Assembly (NCBI GenBank): GCA_016281165.1
Contig: JAEEIC010000004.1
Coordinates: 1-7,134 of the forward strand
Direction: 5' to 3'
Source of the DNA: Bacillota bacterium
GTDB taxonomy: Bacteria > Bacillota > Clostridia > Peptostreptococcales > Anaerovoracaceae
DNA length: 7,134 nucleotides
Shown here: positions 1 to 5,944 of the stretch, piece by piece
Numbering within the stretch: position 1 is the stretch's first letter
Layout of the letters: each line of letters opens with the position of its first letter
Program-made: the position numbers and the translations under genes
Notes under the pieces: model-generated
Databases searched by the model: none
What the model was told of the DNA's origin: nothing
The model's input: the letters and a program-made list of their open reading frames with translations, nothing else

Positions 1-49
1 GCCGCCGGGGGAGGCCTCTTCCGGGGATGGCTGGCGAAAAAGTGATCAT
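1..49 (-). CDS. 5' end of the next Tad-operon gene, cut by the window edge (unidentified)
   Basis: Only about 16 codons are inside the window. The ATG at 49-47 overlaps the TGA stop of the preceding gene (TGATG arrangement), the same kind of coupling used elsewhere in this operon. The visible residues begin MITFSPAIPGRG and show no transmembrane start, unlike the four genes before it. The upstream ribosome site is weak (GGGA about 9 bases before the ATG), so expression would depend on coupling. An alternative frame is also open to the edge, so the reading frame is not certain. No family can be assigned from so few residues. Confidence 0.35.
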   Translation of the reverse strand, partial: MITFSPAIPGRGLPRR

Positions 50-495
50 CAGTATTCCCACTGGTATACAGCCGTCCTTGTGAACGAGGCCGCTTTAAGG
101 AAAGGCAGTCTGAAAATGTCCGGCCCGCTGTATGTGAGCGTGACCGCCACGGCGGGCCTTCCCGCGGAAAGGCCGAAGCTTTCTATGCCGTCATAGCCCT
201 TGTCGTCGTCGAAGATGACCATGCTGCTGTCTATCCTTCCGCGGCTGAACATGGACTTTTCCCGGGCTTTTGCTATCAGGACCGCGCTTATATCCTGCGC
301 GCTCCTGCTGTCGATGCAGAGCTTTCCCAGAGCGTACCTGTCCCTGTCGGTCGCAAGAGACCCTCCGGCCGCGCAGTCCTCCGCCAGTCTCTTCAGCGAA
401 TCCTGCATGCGCATGTAGAGCTCCATGTCGTCCCTGTAGACCAGAAAACCGGTGAACAGGAGCATGAAGGCCATAAAAAGTATCAACGTCTTCAT
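49..495 (-). CDS. TadE-like minor pilin / small secreted-anchored protein of the Tad operon
   Basis: A 148-residue protein I do not recognise by name. It has one N-terminal hydrophobic segment (about residues 3-19, after Met-Lys), then a charged amphipathic helix (about 21-40) and a soluble domain ending in a beta-rich tail with an aromatic end (QWEY). This layout (short cytoplasmic tip, one membrane helix, helix, small beta domain) is typical of TadE/TadF-type pseudopilins. Position in a Tad operon after the platform genes supports a minor pilin role in the pilus base or tip. Two cysteines (41 and 60) could form a disulfide outside the cell. Its ATG overlaps the stop of the upstream gene (ATGA, 495-492), so translation is coupled. 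The assignment is by architecture and context only. Confidence 0.6.
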   Translation of the reverse strand: MKTLILFMAFMLLFTGFLVYRDDMELYMRMQDSLKRLAEDCAAGGSLATDRDRYALGKLCIDSRSAQDISAVLIAKAREKSMFSRGRIDSSMVIFDDDKGYDGIESFGLSAGRPAVAVTLTYSGPDIFRLPFLKAASFTRTAVYQWEY

Positions 496-926
496 CTTCT
501 CAGCCTCTCGCTGGCCGCCCTCCCCTCTACCGTATAGTAATAAGTGTTGTCTTCGTCCCTGAGGCCGAAGAGGGATCTTCCGGCCATCATCGGCCCTAAG
601 GGGACGGTGACGCGGTAATATATCATCCCTCTTTCGATCTGCGAGGCGGAAAGGCCTTCGCTGCTCTCGAGGCGGTACTTCGGGCTCTCCGTCGCCTCGA
701 TGAGTATATCAGCCGGGGAGATCCCCAGGGCGCCCGCGATGGACGCCCTGAGGCTGCCCTTGATGGCCGCCGTGAAGCAGCCCTCCTGCCGGGCTTCCTC
801 CCTGGCGGCATAGACCAGGTCGCTGACCAGAGCCGCCCGGCTGCTGTTCTGCTGGTCGAGGGCGAACTGGAGGAAGAAGACCAGCATCAGCGGCAGTATG
901 GCCGCCAGCACCAGAAACTGCTTCAT
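492..926 (-). CDS. TadE-like minor pilin / anchored Tad-operon protein
   Basis: A 144-residue protein with a single N-terminal membrane helix (about residues 4-23, starting MKQFLVLAA). A helical stretch follows with the sense AALVSDLVYAAREEARQEG (29-49). It resembles the region just after the membrane helix in TadE-type pseudopilins, where small residues and an Ala-Arg pair precede a glycine. The C-terminal half has alternating hydrophobic strands (about 100-111 and 126-135), consistent with a small beta domain outside the membrane. It starts one base after the stop of the 51-residue gene and overlaps the next gene by ATGA, so it belongs to the same translational unit. Its first residues closely match those of its two upstream neighbours. 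Exact family not recognised; minor pilin is an inference from architecture and context. Confidence 0.6.
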   Translation of the reverse strand: MKQFLVLAAILPLMLVFFLQFALDQQNSSRAALVSDLVYAAREEARQEGCFTAAIKGSLRASIAGALGISPADILIEATESPKYRLESSEGLSASQIERGMIYYRVTVPLGPMMAGRSLFGLRDEDNTYYYTVEGRAASERLRR

Positions 927-927
927 C

Positions 928-1083
928 TCAGTTCCTCCCGTCCTGCAGCGTATGGACGGAGATCTCTCTGCTCCACAGCCTTTTGACCGAGCTGTAGACG
1001 CTGCTCTCCTGCCCGCCGGCGACGAGGCCGAAGAGATAGACGCCCAGCAGCACGGAGGCCGCGAGTATGATCAGCTGCTTCAT
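928..1083 (-). CDS. Small single-pass membrane protein, candidate pilin-like subunit (51 aa)
   Basis: An ATG at 1083 opens a 51-residue frame ending in TGA at 930-928. The protein starts MKQLIILAASVLLG, has one hydrophobic helix (about residues 4-22), then a short polar tail with Ser, Arg and Trp. The size and single N-terminal helix fit an Flp-type pilin or a small Tad accessory protein. There is no glutamate five residues into a mature helix and no obvious class III prepilin cleavage motif. The start lies three bases after the stop of the 49-residue gene, and the following gene starts one base after this stop. Without this gene and its 49-residue neighbour there would be an unexplained 330-base gap in a tightly packed operon, which supports both being real. 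The ribosome site is weak, so translation is probably coupled. Confidence 0.65.
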   Translation of the reverse strand: MKQLIILAASVLLGVYLFGLVAGGQESSVYSSVKRLWSREISVHTLQDGRN

Positions 1084-1086
1084 CTC

Positions 1087-1236
1087 TCAGGGACCCGAGA
1101 ATTCGGTCACCATGGCGTCGATCTGCCCGGAGACGGTCCCCGCGAGCCTGCCGGCGTCGGCGCGAAAGCCGAGGACCATGGCGGCGATGGCGATACCCAG
1201 TATCACCGTTGAGATCAGTACTATAAGTTGCTTCAT
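1087..1236 (-). CDS. Small hydrophobic protein, candidate major Flp-type pilin (49 aa)
   Basis: A 49-residue protein that begins MKQLIVLISTVILG. One hydrophobic helix covers about residues 4-23 (rich in Ile, Val, Ala, Gly), followed by a short soluble tail (RADAGRLAGTVSGQ then IDAMVTEF). The size, Gly/Ala-rich helix and place directly after the TadB/TadC genes fit a type IVb (Flp) pilin. Its ribosome binding site is the best in the operon (1241-1249), as expected if this subunit is made in excess. Against a standard Flp pilin: the positive leader is only Met-Lys-Gln, no Gly-Glu/Phe-type class III cleavage site is seen, and no Glu lies at the usual fifth mature position. It could instead be a non-processed membrane accessory protein. 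Confidence 0.65.
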   Translation of the reverse strand: MKQLIVLISTVILGIAIAAMVLGFRADAGRLAGTVSGQIDAMVTEFSGP

Positions 1237-1240
1237 TTTT

Positions 1241-1249
1241 ACCTCCTTT
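1241..1249 (-). promoter_or_regulatory. Very strong ribosome binding site for the candidate pilin
   Basis: On the minus strand the sequence reads AAAGGAGGT, then AAAA, then ATG. This is an extended match to the 16S rRNA anti-Shine-Dalgarno with good spacing. It lies in the largest gap inside the operon (22 bases after the TadC-like stop), whereas the following junctions have weak sites. This suggests independent, high translation of the 49-residue protein. Confidence 0.75.
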
Positions 1250-1258
1250 GCGTAAAAC

Positions 1259-1906
1259 TCAGCCAATCAGCATGCCCAGCTGGTCTTTCTGGGCGATGAA
1301 GTAGGCAACGTATATGAAATTGAGCAGGACGGCCATGCAGTTGATGACCACGGGGAAATAAGCGAGATCGCTCACGGCCTCATCCCTCATCATCTGCCTG
1401 GTCATCCGCTCCTCCCTCAGGGCGCTCTGGAAGAGCTCGACGCTGCTGAGAAGCTCCGCGGGCTCGATATCCTCCCAGCCGGCGAGGAACATGCCGATCT
1501 CCCTCGCGAAGCCGCTCTCGATGCGGCTGTAAAGGCAGGCCGCGGCCCTCTCCTTTTCGTTAAGGTGCAGCCAGTGAGCCATGTCGAGATAGACCGGAGA
1601 CAGCAGCGTCGTGACGTCTGACAGCTCGGTGAGCAGAAGATCGGAGCTTATGCTCTTTCCTCTACCGAGGACGACCAGATTCTTGATGTAGGCGAGGCTC
1701 TCGGAGAGCTCTCTTTCGAGCTTTTCTTTTTTCAGCTCGTCCATGAAGCGGCCGAGCCGGCCGGGCAGGCCCCTCTTCTTTCCCGCTTTTATGTATCGGC
1801 CCAGGAATAGCTCCGCCCTCTCGCGAAGGTCCGGTCTTTCTTTTTTGATCATAAGGAGCATCCCCGCCCAGAAGAGCAGCAGCAGCGCCGTCATCACATG
1901 TCTCAT
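1259..1906 (-). CDS. tadC: TadC-like inner-membrane platform protein (compact form)
   Basis: A 215-residue protein with a membrane helix at each end (about residues 4-20 and 182-205) and a mostly helical, charged cytoplasmic region between. Its place right after a TadB-like gene and before small pilin-like genes is the usual place of TadC, the second GspF-type platform protein that works with CpaF to push pilin out of the membrane. Canonical TadC proteins are near 300 residues with about three membrane helices, so this one is short. No obvious frameshift is seen, and both ends of the frame are well defined. The ATG at 1906 is preceded by TAAGGAGGAGAAG, a strong ribosome site that overlaps the TadB stop. 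Sequence similarity to TadC is weak by eye; the call rests on order and topology. Confidence 0.6.
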   Translation of the reverse strand: MRHVMTALLLLFWAGMLLMIKKERPDLRERAELFLGRYIKAGKKRGLPGRLGRFMDELKKEKLERELSESLAYIKNLVVLGRGKSISSDLLLTELSDVTTLLSPVYLDMAHWLHLNEKERAAACLYSRIESGFAREIGMFLAGWEDIEPAELLSSVELFQSALREERMTRQMMRDEAVSDLAYFPVVINCMAVLLNFIYVAYFIAQKDQLGMLIG

Positions 1907-1916
1907 CTTCTCCTCC

Positions 1917-2867
1917 TTAAAGATCCAGCCTGGTCCTCTCGATGAGCCGCAGGATGGCCGTATTGAACATGAACAGCAGTATTATCAGCAGGAAGAGCAT
2001 CAGGCCCTCGGGGTTCAGGAACTGGTTCCTCGCCAGCTCCGCCGGGCTCATCTCAAGGTAGGAGACCGCGGCCGCCATGGTGCCGATATACAGTATGGGA
2101 ACCATGTACATGGTCATGCGGCCGGCCTCGGAATTGAGCCTTTTGCGTTCCTCCGCCCTTCTGTTGGCCGCCTTGAGCTGGTCCGCGATGTCCGCCAGGC
2201 CCTCCGACACGTCACTGCCCTTCTCGGCCGAGACCCTGACACAGGTGGCGAGCATGCTCCCCCAGACCGTGCCCAGGGCGTATGAGAAGTCTTCGCAGGC
2301 CTTTCTGATCTCCCTGCTTCCCGAAGCGGTGCGAAGCCGCAGTATGAGGAGATAGACCTGCTTTCTGCAGATCGGGAAATCGCCTTCAAAGGAGGCCGCC
2401 GTCTCAAGAGCGCGGAAGATGCTGCGGTTCTGCATGCGGTACTGGCGGTTCAGCTCGGTGACCAGGGCGATGCCCTCTCTGCTGCCGCGGCTCCTGAGAT
2501 CTTCGAGCCTGAGCTTCAGCAGTGCGAAGGGCAGCGCGCAGAGCAGCAGAGAATACATGAGCGAGGCGAAGGGCTTAAAGCTCCTGCAGCTGAGCAGGAA
2601 GACCGCGAAAAAGGCGAAGATCAGTGTTCCCAGAACGCTTTCCGGCGCTATCTCCTTTCCCAGGGCGGCCGAGGCGAGCCTGGCGGGAGCCTGCGCCCAG
2701 CGCGGCAGGCGCGACTCCTTCTTTACGCCCTTCCCCAGCCTTCTTCCCGTCCTCAGCCTGTGCGCCGCGTAGGGAAGGCAGTCCCTGAAGATGAGGAAAA
2801 GGCCCGAAAGATAAGAGATCATCAAGAATGCCCTCAACAGCGCGCCGGCGGCTTCCCTTATGTTCAT
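1917..2867 (-). CDS. tadB: TadB-like type II secretion F-domain platform protein
   Basis: A 316-residue polytopic membrane protein. Hydrophobic segments lie at about residues 11-30, 77-96, 99-117, 252-270 and 288-307. Between the middle pair and the last pair sits a helical cytoplasmic domain (about 120-250), the layout of the GspF/TadB family. That domain contains the stretch GSDVSEGLADIADQLK (217-232), with an invariant-looking G.D..E.L..IA pattern typical of T2SSF domains, followed by an Arg/Glu-rich helix (RRAEERKR). It would form the inner-membrane platform contacted by the CpaF motor. Its ATG overlaps the CpaF stop (ATGA), and GGGAGGAG upstream is a good ribosome site. An extra N-terminal helix plus basic linker (residues 36-58) precedes the core. 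Confidence 0.82.
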   Translation of the reverse strand: MNIREAAGALLRAFLMISYLSGLFLIFRDCLPYAAHRLRTGRRLGKGVKKESRLPRWAQAPARLASAALGKEIAPESVLGTLIFAFFAVFLLSCRSFKPFASLMYSLLLCALPFALLKLRLEDLRSRGSREGIALVTELNRQYRMQNRSIFRALETAASFEGDFPICRKQVYLLILRLRTASGSREIRKACEDFSYALGTVWGSMLATCVRVSAEKGSDVSEGLADIADQLKAANRRAEERKRLNSEAGRMTMYMVPILYIGTMAAAVSYLEMSPAELARNQFLNPEGLMLFLLIILLFMFNTAILRLIERTRLDL

Positions 2868-4243
2868 TTCACTCCTCCCTGCCCGGAGAGCAGCGCCAGT
2901 TCTCTCAGCTGCTCCTTCATAAGGGCCAGATCTTCGGCCGAGCTCTCGAGCCCGTACTGCAGCTGGGCGGGGCCGATGCTCTCATAAAAGCGCCAGCAGC
3001 CCCCGTTCACGTCATATTCGCACATGGGCACGACCTCTATCCTCCCGTCCTCGGCAAGATTCATGTGATGTATGCTCCTGAGCCTCTTCTGCCTCTTGTC
3101 GGGCAGCTGTATGAAATGGAAGATGTAATCGAAGCCCGAGGCCAGCATCTGCATGGTGAGGCCCAGGTCGCCCCCGGTCTGCTTCACAATCTCCGTCGCC
3201 GCCTCCAGGGCGAAGCGCTGCGGCTGCCGCGAGTGGAAGGTAAGCTTCATCCTCTTGGTGCCCTTGGCCGCCAGTCTCACCGCCGTGTCGAGGGCGATGC
3301 CGTCGCGGGCCTCCGCCAGGATGAAATAGTCGGCGTCGCTCCTTAAGAGATTCTTGGAGATGAGCTTGAGCCTGTCGCCGTCGGCGATGAGCTGGACTAT
3401 GGGGGCTTCGGGCAGGAGCTTTTGCATCGGTATCTCGGGGTCGGTCTCGACCATGACGCCTTCGAGGGTGGGATCCTCGTAGCTCTGCCAGGTGCTGAGG
3501 AAGGTGGTCTTGGCCGTCCTCACCGCGCCCATGAAGACCACGTTGAAGCCCAGCCTCACCATGGTCCTGAAGAGCGGTATCGCCTTCTCCGGTATGGTCC
3601 CCCTGCGGGCCTGCTCCTCGAAGCTCAGGCTGGGGATGATATATCTTCTGAAGATGAGCGAAGCCTGGCCGCTCTTGGCCATCGGTTCGGTGAAGACCGT
3701 CACTCTGGTGCCGTCGAGCAGGTAGATCTCGTAATAATCCCTGTCCATGCGCTCCTCCGGGGTCAGCAGCAGGAAGGACCTTATGAGCTGATCCCTTCTT
3801 AAAGCCCCGAGCTTTTGCGGCATCAGCTCCATGCGGCCCTGATCCATGAAATATATCCTCTCGCCGATGATCTTGGCGGAGCTGCTCTCGGCATAGGGGC
3901 CGCTGAACCACTGGGCGAGGCCCGCGAGGCCCCAGTTCTCGTGGTATATGCCGTCGACCAGCGATCCGTACCAGGGGGGATGGGGGCAGTTCTCCCCGCC
4001 GGCTTCTCTCACCAGCTGGGCGATCCTGCTCTTGAAGTAGTCCCTTTCCTTGGGGTAACCGATTATGGCCCTCTTCTGCAGCTCCAGGACCGATCTTGAG
4101 CTCTCCCTGCTCTCCCAGTCGCGGTCGAAGGCTTCTCTCACGCGGCGGCAGAGAGCCTCGAAATCAGCGCCGGCGGGATCTTCGTCCCGGGGCCGTGTCT
4201 GTATACCTCTCCTTAGATATTCGGAAAGATCGAATACTTCCAT
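2864..4243 (-). CDS. cpaF: CpaF/TadA-type secretion motor ATPase, divergent Gram-positive form
   Basis: About 459 residues, counted from the ATG at 4243. It is the hexameric VirB11/GspE-like ATPase that powers pilin assembly from the cytoplasmic face of the membrane. An N-terminal domain (1-220) leads to the nucleotide core. Walker A is GAVRTAKTT (239-247): Lys245 and Thr246 are kept, but the Gly before Lys is Ala. An Asp-box-like stretch VETDPEIP follows at about 265-272. The catalytic-type acid is in FILAEARDG (Glu311, Arg313), where CpaF usually has GEVRG. The His-box is TFHSRQPQ (His337). From memory, the AKT form and these neighbours recur in clostridial Tad motors. Two tandem ATGs exist (4246 and 4243). 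The first is only two bases from the AAGGAGG site and the second five, so 4243 is the better start. The 3' end overlaps tadB by ATGA. Confidence 0.88.
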   Translation of the reverse strand: MEVFDLSEYLRRGIQTRPRDEDPAGADFEALCRRVREAFDRDWESRESSRSVLELQKRAIIGYPKERDYFKSRIAQLVREAGGENCPHPPWYGSLVDGIYHENWGLAGLAQWFSGPYAESSSAKIIGERIYFMDQGRMELMPQKLGALRRDQLIRSFLLLTPEERMDRDYYEIYLLDGTRVTVFTEPMAKSGQASLIFRRYIIPSLSFEEQARRGTIPEKAIPLFRTMVRLGFNVVFMGAVRTAKTTFLSTWQSYEDPTLEGVMVETDPEIPMQKLLPEAPIVQLIADGDRLKLISKNLLRSDADYFILAEARDGIALDTAVRLAAKGTKRMKLTFHSRQPQRFALEAATEIVKQTGGDLGLTMQMLASGFDYIFHFIQLPDKRQKRLRSIHHMNLAEDGRIEVVPMCEYDVNGGCWRFYESIGPAQLQYGLESSAEDLALMKEQLRELALLSGQGGVK

Positions 4244-4974
4244 CATCTCCTCCTTTCAGACGCTTCGCGCAGGGCCTGGGCCAGCCTGCGTATGTCTTTC
4301 ATGAAGCCGCTGTCCTTAATGAGCGCGAAGTCTTCTGTTTCCGCGGCAAGTATTCCTGATATCGCAAGCTCCTTAACGGTAATAAATTTACTGTCTTCTA
4401 TCCCGCTCATCTCGCATATCTCCTTTTTCGTACACACGGAGGAGGCGGATCTGCGGTTGAGAACGAAGAGATCGGTCATTATCCCCAGCTTCTCATGCAG
4501 GGGCCTGAGCCACAGATACCTGTCAAGGCAGGCCGCGTTCTCTGTGAGGACCTGGCATACCGCGTCAGCTGAGAGCAGGCAGGCCAGCGGGAAGGGTTCG
4601 AAGATATCCGCCCCCGCGTCCAGTACCACCAGGTCGAAGGAAGCCCTGAGGGCCCGTATGAAAGCGGACGCCTTGTCAGGATCGCAGTGCAGGGCCAGGC
4701 CGGGGCTCGAAAAGCCCCTGATGATATGGAGCCCCGCGCTGGCGGCCGACCTTTCCCTGATCTCCTCCATCTCCCAGCGGCCGGTATCGATATACGGGAG
4801 CAGCCTCTCCAGGCTCTCGCTCCTCTCCTCTTTTTCCAAAGGGCCGCTGCGCGTCGTAAGGAGCATCACCCGGCTCCCGGGCAAAGCCCCCGCGAGCTCC
4901 TTTGCCGTCTGCCTGGCCAGGAGGCCGCAGCCCGTCTTGTGATCGCTGCTCGTGAACGTTATCGCTCTTCCCAT
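4243..4974 (-). CDS. CpaE/TadZ-like ParA/MinD-fold protein with degenerate P-loop
   Basis: 243 residues. The position between CpaB and CpaF is that of CpaE/TadZ, the MinD/ParA-like protein that places the Tad machine in the cell. The fold is supported by a starting strand AITFTSS (4-10), a strand RVMLLTT (35-41), the Walker A'-like strand FDLVVLDAGAD (113-123, Asp119) and strands around 136-143 and 166-172 (a ParA-type VLNR). The P-loop position reads SSDHKTGCGLLAR (9-21). It keeps one Gly but lacks both the deviant-Walker lysines of KGG.GKT and the Thr/Ser for magnesium. ATP binding is therefore doubtful. From memory, some clostridial Tad loci carry ParA-like proteins with similarly altered loops. 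It starts one base after the CpaB stop, with GGAGGT upstream. Confidence 0.72.
   Translation of the reverse strand: MGRAITFTSSDHKTGCGLLARQTAKELAGALPGSRVMLLTTRSGPLEKEERSESLERLLPYIDTGRWEMEEIRERSAASAGLHIIRGFSSPGLALHCDPDKASAFIRALRASFDLVVLDAGADIFEPFPLACLLSADAVCQVLTENAACLDRYLWLRPLHEKLGIMTDLFVLNRRSASSVCTKKEICEMSGIEDSKFITVKELAISGILAAETEDFALIKDSGFMKDIRRLAQALREASERRR
4249..4255 (-). promoter_or_regulatory. Ribosome binding site that decides the CpaF start
   Basis: AAGGAGG on the minus strand lies inside the last codons of the upstream gene and encodes part of its Arg-rich C-terminus (ERRR). It is two bases from the ATG at 4246 and five from the ATG at 4243. Spacing favours the second ATG. The upstream stop TGA (4245-4243) then overlaps the start as TGATG, a termination-reinitiation junction. 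Confidence 0.6.
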
Positions 4975-4975
4975 C

Positions 4976-5710
4976 TCAGACCTCCGGTATCAGCAGCAGG
5001 AAAGGCTCCCGCTCCTCTTCTTTTTCATCGATATATCCATAAGCGTAAGGATCCGGATATCTCAGGCCGGCCTCTTCCGCAGCTTCTTCACTCTCTTCAG
5101 GCCCGGGCTTTGGCAGTCCCAGGCTCCTCTCGTAGATCGCCAGATACTCCTCCTCCCGGCAGATGATCTCCACGGAAGAGATCACGCCGCCGGCGCTGTT
5201 CCTTTGCAGCACGTCCGCGCCCGCCGCCTCGTCCCCGTTTATGGCCTGCTCTCCGCTGTCCCTGATGAAGGCGATCTCAAAGCTGCCCAGACAGGCCTGC
5301 TCCGGCAGCGAGACCAGCTTCACCCGGTCTCCGGCTCTGAGCATGGCGGGCCTCAAGGCTATCCATTCCTTCGGCAGGGTGAAGATCGACGCCCCGCCCT
5401 TAAGGACCTCGTTCTTCTCTCTGAAGAGCGCCGCAAAAAGCGGCGAGCCCGCCGGTATGTCGACAGAAGCGACCCTGCCCTCGCATAAAGCGGCCTGCCC
5501 GGGGCTCAGGGCCCCGGCGGAGATACTGTCCTTATCCATCCTCAGGCCTGTCAGCTGCCGGGTCTCTATCACCGTTCCCGCTTTTATATCCTCCGCCGCG
5601 GCCAGGACCTCCTCCGTCATCAGCATCTCTCTCGCCGAGAGCTCCCACCAGGCCATGCCGGCCAGACTGAGGATCACGATGATAAGACCCGCGATCGTTT
5701 TTGCCTTCAT
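4976..5710 (-). CDS. cpaB: CpaB/RcpC-like SAF-domain Tad pilus assembly protein
   Basis: 244 residues, first gene of the operon. One N-terminal membrane helix (about 5-24) is followed by a SAF-type domain (about 33-97) with the family sense VLAAAEDIKAGTVI, and then DIPAGSPLF at 84-92. The RcpC-like domain covers about 105-190 (KEWIALRPAMLRAGDRVKLV region). In Gram-negative bacteria CpaB/RcpC works with the outer-membrane secretin. Here no secretin is present and the protein would lie outside the membrane in the cell-wall zone. The C-terminal 45 residues form an acidic tail (EESEEAAEEAG, later DEKEEERE), unlike the SAF core. The ATG at 5710 has AGGAGGAAAC upstream (5714-5723) and a near-consensus promoter about 35 bases away. 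Confidence 0.85.
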   Translation of the reverse strand: MKAKTIAGLIIVILSLAGMAWWELSAREMLMTEEVLAAAEDIKAGTVIETRQLTGLRMDKDSISAGALSPGQAALCEGRVASVDIPAGSPLFAALFREKNEVLKGGASIFTLPKEWIALRPAMLRAGDRVKLVSLPEQACLGSFEIAFIRDSGEQAINGDEAAGADVLQRNSAGGVISSVEIICREEEYLAIYERSLGLPKPGPEESEEAAEEAGLRYPDPYAYGYIDEKEEEREPFLLLIPEV

Positions 5711-5736
5711 ACTGTTTCCTCCTCACATGTCAGTTT

Positions 5737-5796
5737 TTACCATTATTATATCCATAAATTACCATTTGTCAATAGCTGGAGCTAAAATTTACCATT
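5737..5796 (-). repeat. Three direct AATGGTAA repeats, candidate operator array
   Basis: The octamer AATGGTAA (minus strand; TTACCATT on plus) occurs at 5796-5789, 5766-5759 and 5744-5737. Start-to-start distances are 30 and 22 bases, close to three and two helical turns. The second copy directly abuts the -35 hexamer and the third directly abuts the -10, covering the expected transcription start. Two copies extend to AAATGGTAA and the third reads TAATGGTAA. The arrangement fits a DNA-binding protein using direct repeats on one face of the helix. The regulator is unknown. Confidence 0.6.
5745..5772 (-). promoter_or_regulatory. Near-consensus sigma-A promoter of the Tad operon
   Basis: Read on the minus strand: TTGACA at 5772-5767, a 16-base spacer, TATAAT at 5750-5745. 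Both hexamers are perfect consensus. The likely transcription start is near 5738, giving a leader of only about 28 bases to the cpaB ATG. Such a strong core promoter on a surface-pilus operon implies an active repressor or other control, which fits the repeats around it. Confidence 0.85.
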
Positions 5797-5929
5797 TCGC
5801 GTCTTCCATATCCCGCGGGACCCGCCGCGGCGTCTTCTTCGCCCTCCGAAGCGGCCCTTCCGCGCGCTCTTTATTTCCCGGACACAATAAAACATCCTTT
5901 TGCCGCTTTATTCTTTCCCCCGGATGATG
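5797..5929. other. GC-rich divergent spacer without a convincing gene
   Basis: This stretch separates the two promoter regions. It contains a perfect ten-base palindrome TCCCGCGGGA (5811-5820), an eight-base palindrome GCCGCGGC (5824-5831) and a small hairpin CTTCG-CCCTC-CGAAG (5837-5851). None is followed by a U-tract, so I see no terminator. A 37-codon Arg/Gly-rich frame on the minus strand (5895-5782) is probably chance. Confidence 0.4.
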
Positions 5930-5935
5930 TAAAAT
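5907..5935 (+). promoter_or_regulatory. Weak candidate promoter for nfnAB
   Basis: A -10-like TAAAAT lies at 5930-5935 in an AT-rich patch. Seventeen bases upstream is TTTATT (5907-5912), a poor -35 match. A start near 5942 would give a leader of about 49 bases. No better pair is visible upstream of nfnA, but the call rests mainly on the -10 and the location. Confidence 0.3.
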
Positions 5936-5944
5936 ATTTGTGTA

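Noticed and set aside
3012..3911. A 299-codon minus-strand frame inside cpaF
   Set aside because: It is a shifted frame of the motor gene, full of Arg, Gly and His, with no domain signal.
5837..5851. Hairpin CTTCG-CCCTC-CGAAG as a possible terminator
   Set aside because: The stem is only five pairs and no T-tract follows on either strand; both flanking operons start here rather than end.
5782..5895. A 37-codon Arg/Gly-rich minus-strand frame upstream of cpaB
   Set aside because: It ends inside the promoter region, its GGA is too close to the ATG to act as a ribosome site, and the Arg run is simply the reading of a GC-rich stretch.
5163..5927. A 254-codon open frame on the plus strand, antisense to cpaB and running through the divergent promoter
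   Set aside because: It has Ser/Ala-rich composition, no ribosome site, and covers the Tad promoter and repeats; it is a GC-driven shadow of cpaB.
5928..5943. AT-rich imperfect palindrome around AAATATTT as a Rex (redox) operator for nfnAB
   Set aside because: A Rex site would suit the gene's role, but the outer TTGTG/CACAA arms are not present on both sides, so the match is poor.
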